Source of the DNA: Limimaricola hongkongensis DSM 17492 | Lineage (GTDB): Bacteria; Pseudomonadota; Alphaproteobacteria; Rhodobacterales; Rhodobacteraceae | DNA length: 64,000 nt | NCBI RefSeq assembly: GCF_000600975.2 | Contig: NZ_CM002676.1 | Coordinates: 1 to 64,000, forward strand | Reading direction: 5' to 3' | Part shown: piece after piece, positions 61,361 to 64,000 of the stretch | Numbering within the stretch: the first letter of the stretch is position 1 | Layout of the letters: each line of letters starts with the position of its first letter | Position numbers and translations under genes: made by a program | The notes under the pieces: generated by a model | The model's database searches: none | What the model saw: only the letters and a program-made list of their open reading frames with translations | What the model was told of the DNA's origin: nothing

Positions 61361-62797
61361 TCAGCCTTCGCCCTCGAAGCGGTAGATCGCCAGCCCGCGC
61401 TCGCTCTCGTCGATCTCCAGACGGCGGTTGACCGGGGCATGGGCGCGGCTGGCGCAGTTGGGGCGTTCGCACAGGTAGCAGTTGATGCCGATGCCGGTCG
61501 GCGTGATCCGGTCGAGATCGAGCCCCTCGGCATGGGCCAGCCGCGGCGCGTAGGCGACGTCGCAGCCCAGCCCGATCGCCAGCCGCGTCGCGGGCTGGCC
61601 CAGCGTGCCGCCATGCCGCGTCACGGTGCGCGCGATCGAGAAATACCGCGCCCCGTCGGGCATGGCGATCGCCTGCGTGTGCACCCGGTCGGGCGCCTCG
61701 AAGGCGGCGTGGATGTTCCACAGCGGGCAGGTGCCGCCAAAGGAGGAGAACGGAAACCGACCGGCGCTGAACCGCTTGGAGATGTTGCCCGCCTGATCGA
61801 CCCGCACGAAGAAGAAGGGCACGCCGCGCGCGCCGTCGCGCTGCAGCGTGGTCAGCCGGTGCGCGACCTGTTCGTAGCTGGTGCCGAAACGGTGGCTCAG
61901 AAGCTCCACGTCGTAGCGCGCCGCCTCGCAGGCGGCGAGGAACCGCGCATAGGGCATCAGCAGCGCGGCGGCGAAGTAGTTGGCAAGGCTGACCCGCGCC
62001 AGCGCCAGCGCCGAGGGGTCCGTCAGCCCCGACCCCGCGATCTCGTCGGCGATCTCCTGTCCGAATTCCATCCGCGCCAGCAGCACCGCCATCTGGAACC
62101 GGCGGCTCGGCTGGCTCAGAAGCTCGGACAGGCGCAGCTCGCCGCGATGCGCGACATGCTGCCGGAGCCGCCCGGCCATCACGTCGGGCGGCAGGATGCG
62201 CACCCGGATGCCGTGCCCGCGCAGCCGCTCGGTCAGCGCGATATGCGGCTCGCTGCGGTGCAGAGACATCTCGTCGGCCATGGCCTCGGCGGCGCGGTCG
62301 AGCGCGTCGACATGGTTGCGCCGCTCGAACAGCCAGGCGCGCACCGCCTGCACCGCGCGGCTGCCCTCCTCGAGCACCTCGACCTTGTCGCGATCGGCGA
62401 GCGGGTTGGTCTCGGACTGGCGGCTCAGGATCATCTGGCGGTAGCGGTCATGCAGCCGCACCAGCGCCGCCGCGACGTTCGGCGCCGCCGACAGCGCCTG
62501 TTCGATCTCGACCCGGCCGACGCGCGCCTCGAGCGCCGGATCCTTGAGCGCCGCCGCGAGATCGGCGGCGAGCTGCGCGTCGGTTTCCGGGGCCAGCTCG
62601 CTGACATTGATGTCAAAGGCTTCGGCCAGCCGCATCAGGAGCTTGGCCGAGGCCGGGCGCTGGTTGCCCTCCATCAGCGTCACGTAGCTGGCCGAGACGC
62701 CGAGCCGCGCCGCCATGTCGGCCTGCGTCAGCCCGAGCGAGACGCGCAAGGTTTTCAATCGCGGGCCGATCAGCAGCTTTTCCCGGTGTTCCACCAC
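61361..62797 (-). CDS. ScfR/RamB-type regulator (XRE HTH plus acyl-CoA-type domain)
   Basis: A 478-residue protein. The XRE helix-turn-helix is at residues 10-66 ([20 protein letters not shown], then [16 protein letters not shown]). A central IrrE-like metalloprotease domain remnant follows, and the C terminus has [10 protein letters not shown], then [12 protein letters not shown] with the conserved Cys-rich CxxCxRxxC signature of the ScfR/short-chain fatty acyl-CoA regulators. RamB and PccR, known members, control glyoxylate, propionate or acetate metabolism. It is divergent from a malate-synthase-like gene, its probable target. The GTG at 62797 has AGG eight bases upstream. Confidence 0.87.
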   Translation of the reverse strand: MVEHREKLLIGPRLKTLRVSLGLTQADMAARLGVSASYVTLMEGNQRPASAKLLMRLAEAFDINVSELAPETDAQLAADLAAALKDPALEARVGRVEIEQALSAAPNVAAALVRLHDRYRQMILSRQSETNPLADRDKVEVLEEGSRAVQAVRAWLFERRNHVDALDRAAEAMADEMSLHRSEPHIALTERLRGHGIRVRILPPDVMAGRLRQHVAHRGELRLSELLSQPSRRFQMAVLLARMEFGQEIADEIAGSGLTDPSALALARVSLANYFAAALLMPYARFLAACEAARYDVELLSHRFGTSYEQVAHRLTTLQRDGARGVPFFFVRVDQAGNISKRFSAGRFPFSSFGGTCPLWNIHAAFEAPDRVHTQAIAMPDGARYFSIARTVTRHGGTLGQPATRLAIGLGCDVAYAPRLAHAEGLDLDRITPTGIGINCYLCERPNCASRAHAPVNRRLEIDESERGLAIYRFEGEG

Positions 62798-62953
62798 GAC
62801 ATACCTAACAATGTTTCATCATTATTGGTTACATAACTTACAAGATTACCCGCTCGCAACTTAATTATGCTGCAACTGCGTCATGACCCTACTAACCTTA
62901 CAGACAGCAAGACGCCGTTCCGTCGCGGCGTCCCCAACAGGAAGGTTTCGCAG
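62798..62953. promoter_or_regulatory. Divergent promoter region between ScfR-type and malate-synthase-like genes
   Basis: A 156-base AT-rich gap (for this genome). It contains direct repeats GCAACT at 62856 and 62872, sixteen bases apart, and AATTAT between them. These are plausible regulator half-sites. Confidence 0.5.
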
Positions 62954-64000
62954 ATGCCCCTCGATCTCGTCCCCGCCCCCGCCGCGCCCAAGCCGGTTCT
63001 GCTGCGCGACGTGCCCGGCGCCTCTGCCGTCCTCACCGAAGAGGCGCTGGCGCTGGCCGCCGAATTGCAGACCCGTTTCGCGCCCCGGATGCAGGCGCTC
63101 GACGTCGCCCGCGCCCGCCGGCAGGAGCGCGCCGATGCCGGCCGCCTGCCCGACTATCTCGAAGAGACCACCGCCACCCGCAAGGGGATCTGGAGCTGCG
63201 CCCCGGCGCCCGAGGCGCTGCGCGACCGCAGGCTCTGTCTCGTCACCGGGGCCGAGGCGGGCGCGCTGGCCACGGCGCGCGGTGCGGGCGCCTCGGCGAT
63301 GATCGTCGATCTCGACGAGGCGACGGCGCCGGGTTTCGCCAATCTCGTCGCCGGGATCGCCGCGCTGACGGCGACCGCCGACGACCCGCTGCCGATGCTG
63401 ATCCGCCCGCGCCCGCTGGAGCGCGACGAGCCGGCGCTGCTCATCGGCGGGCACCCGGTGTCCGCGGGGCTGTTCGATCTGGCGCTGATCGTCACCCATC
63501 TCGCCGCGCCGCTGTCGGCGCGCGGCATGGGGCCGTGGCTGCAGATCGGCGGCATCGACAGCCACCGCGAGGCGCGGCTGTGGTCCGAGATCCTCGCGAT
63601 CTGCGAAACGCGGGCCGAACTGGCGCCGAACACGCTGCGCGCCGAAGTGGCGATCGAGACGGTCAATGCCGGCTTCGAGATGGACGAGATCCTGTGGGAG
63701 CTGCGCGACCGCGCGGTCGGGTTGACCTCGCGCGCCGCCCCGCTGGCGGCGTCGTATCTGCGGCTGATGCGCGCGCATGAAGCGGCGCTCTTGCCCGCGA
63801 CGCTCGATCCGCAGGCGGCGTTTCTGGGGACCTGCGCCGCGCGCATGGTCAAGGTCGCGCATCGCCGCGGCACCCATGCCATCGCCGAGGCCCCCGCAGG
63901 CACCGATCCGGCGCTCCTGCGCGGCCCGCTCGACGAGGGTTGCGACGGGCTGCGGCTCGATGCGCCCGACCGGATCGCGCCGGCCCGCGCGGCGGTGGAG
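62954..64000 (+). CDS. Malate synthase A homologue lacking one metal ligand (3' end outside window)
   Basis: An open frame of 349 codons that reaches the window edge. Family segments are recognisable: LTEEALALAAELQTRFAPR, YLEETTATRKGIWSCAPAP, GSLFDF-like SAGLFDLALIVTH, ARGMGPWLQIGGIDSHREAR and LRAEVAIETVNAGFEMDEIL. In active malate synthases the Glu of IET (here Glu235) and an Asp 28 residues later bind Mg2+; the latter is in a WDYIFS-type motif. Here residue 263 is Pro and the motif is replaced by APLAASYLRLM. The RPRG segment also reads RPRP. It therefore looks like a malate synthase relative with altered or lost activity. The ATG at 62954 follows GGAAGG. Its neighbour suggests a role near the glyoxylate shunt. 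Confidence 0.75.
   Translation, partial: MPLDLVPAPAAPKPVLLRDVPGASAVLTEEALALAAELQTRFAPRMQALDVARARRQERADAGRLPDYLEETTATRKGIWSCAPAPEALRDRRLCLVTGAEAGALATARGAGASAMIVDLDEATAPGFANLVAGIAALTATADDPLPMLIRPRPLERDEPALLIGGHPVSAGLFDLALIVTHLAAPLSARGMGPWLQIGGIDSHREARLWSEILAICETRAELAPNTLRAEVAIETVNAGFEMDEILWELRDRAVGLTSRAAPLAASYLRLMRAHEAALLPATLDPQAAFLGTCAARMVKVAHRRGTHAIAEAPAGTDPALLRGPLDEGCDGLRLDAPDRIAPARAAVE

Noticed and set aside
1-64000. tRNA, rRNA, CRISPR, insertion sequences, integrase or attachment sites
   Set aside because: None could be supported on reading the window; repeats found are intragenic RTX units or short regulatory dyads.

Overview
The window is about 64 kb of very GC-rich DNA with dense, often overlapping genes. 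It looks like a chromosome or large replicon of a Rhodobacteraceae/Paracoccaceae-type alphaproteobacterium. The evidence is an exosortase-E-type CPBP protease end, ExoY/ExoF/ExoQ-like exopolysaccharide proteins, RTX proteins, two DUF1127 proteins, an ScfR/RamB-type regulator, and a tdh-kbl pair. No rRNA, tRNA, CRISPR or insertion sequence was seen.

Region 1 (1-50.7 kb) is one large exopolysaccharide (EPS) locus. It holds the parts of an ExoY/Wzx/Wzy-type pathway: the initiating phosphoglycosyltransferase (exoY, 677-1360), about a dozen glycosyltransferases, a Wzx-type flippase (49280-50704), an O-antigen-ligase/ExoQ-like polymerase (42874-44199), an ExoF/Wza-like export protein (30686-31975) and a Wzc/ExoP-like co-polymerase with BY-kinase domain (34315-36612). 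Modification genes are abundant: three OafA-type membrane acyltransferases (two fused to SGNH domains), one left-handed beta-helix acyltransferase, two sulfotransferases, one methyltransferase and a UDP-sulfoquinovose synthase homologue (46825-48039). Sugars may also be delivered by lipid-linked modules: a GtrA, DPM1-like GT2 enzymes and two GT39-like membrane enzymes. A secreted GH16 glycanase and two very large RTX proteins (one SGNH hydrolase, one G8/beta-helix protein) may trim or bind the polymer outside the cell. The genes lie in many short operons on alternating strands, as in a locus assembled from modules.

Region 2 (51.2-64 kb) is metabolic and regulatory. It has a GNAT acetyltransferase; a sugar-acid module (Gal-like dehydrogenase and IlvD/Edd dehydratase with a divergent LysR regulator and a clear dyad operator); a DUF1127 protein; a LuxR-type regulator with an acyl-homoserine-lactone-type domain; an SDR; two small exported proteins; another DUF1127 gene; threonine catabolism (kbl-tdh); and an ScfR/RamB-type regulator divergent from a malate-synthase homologue. 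That homologue runs off the right edge and lacks one of the two metal-binding acidic residues of the family.

The strongest leads are: (i) UDP-sulfoquinovose synthase in an EPS locus that also has two sulfotransferases, suggesting a sulfonated and sulfated EPS; (ii) a G8-domain protein, resembling animal hyaluronan depolymerases, joined to RTX repeats; (iii) a DPM1-like glycosyltransferase paired with a partner that has lost its DxD motif; (iv) the degenerate malate synthase; and (v) an internally duplicated RTX-SGNH protein. All functions are inferred from sequence features read by eye; no database search was run.
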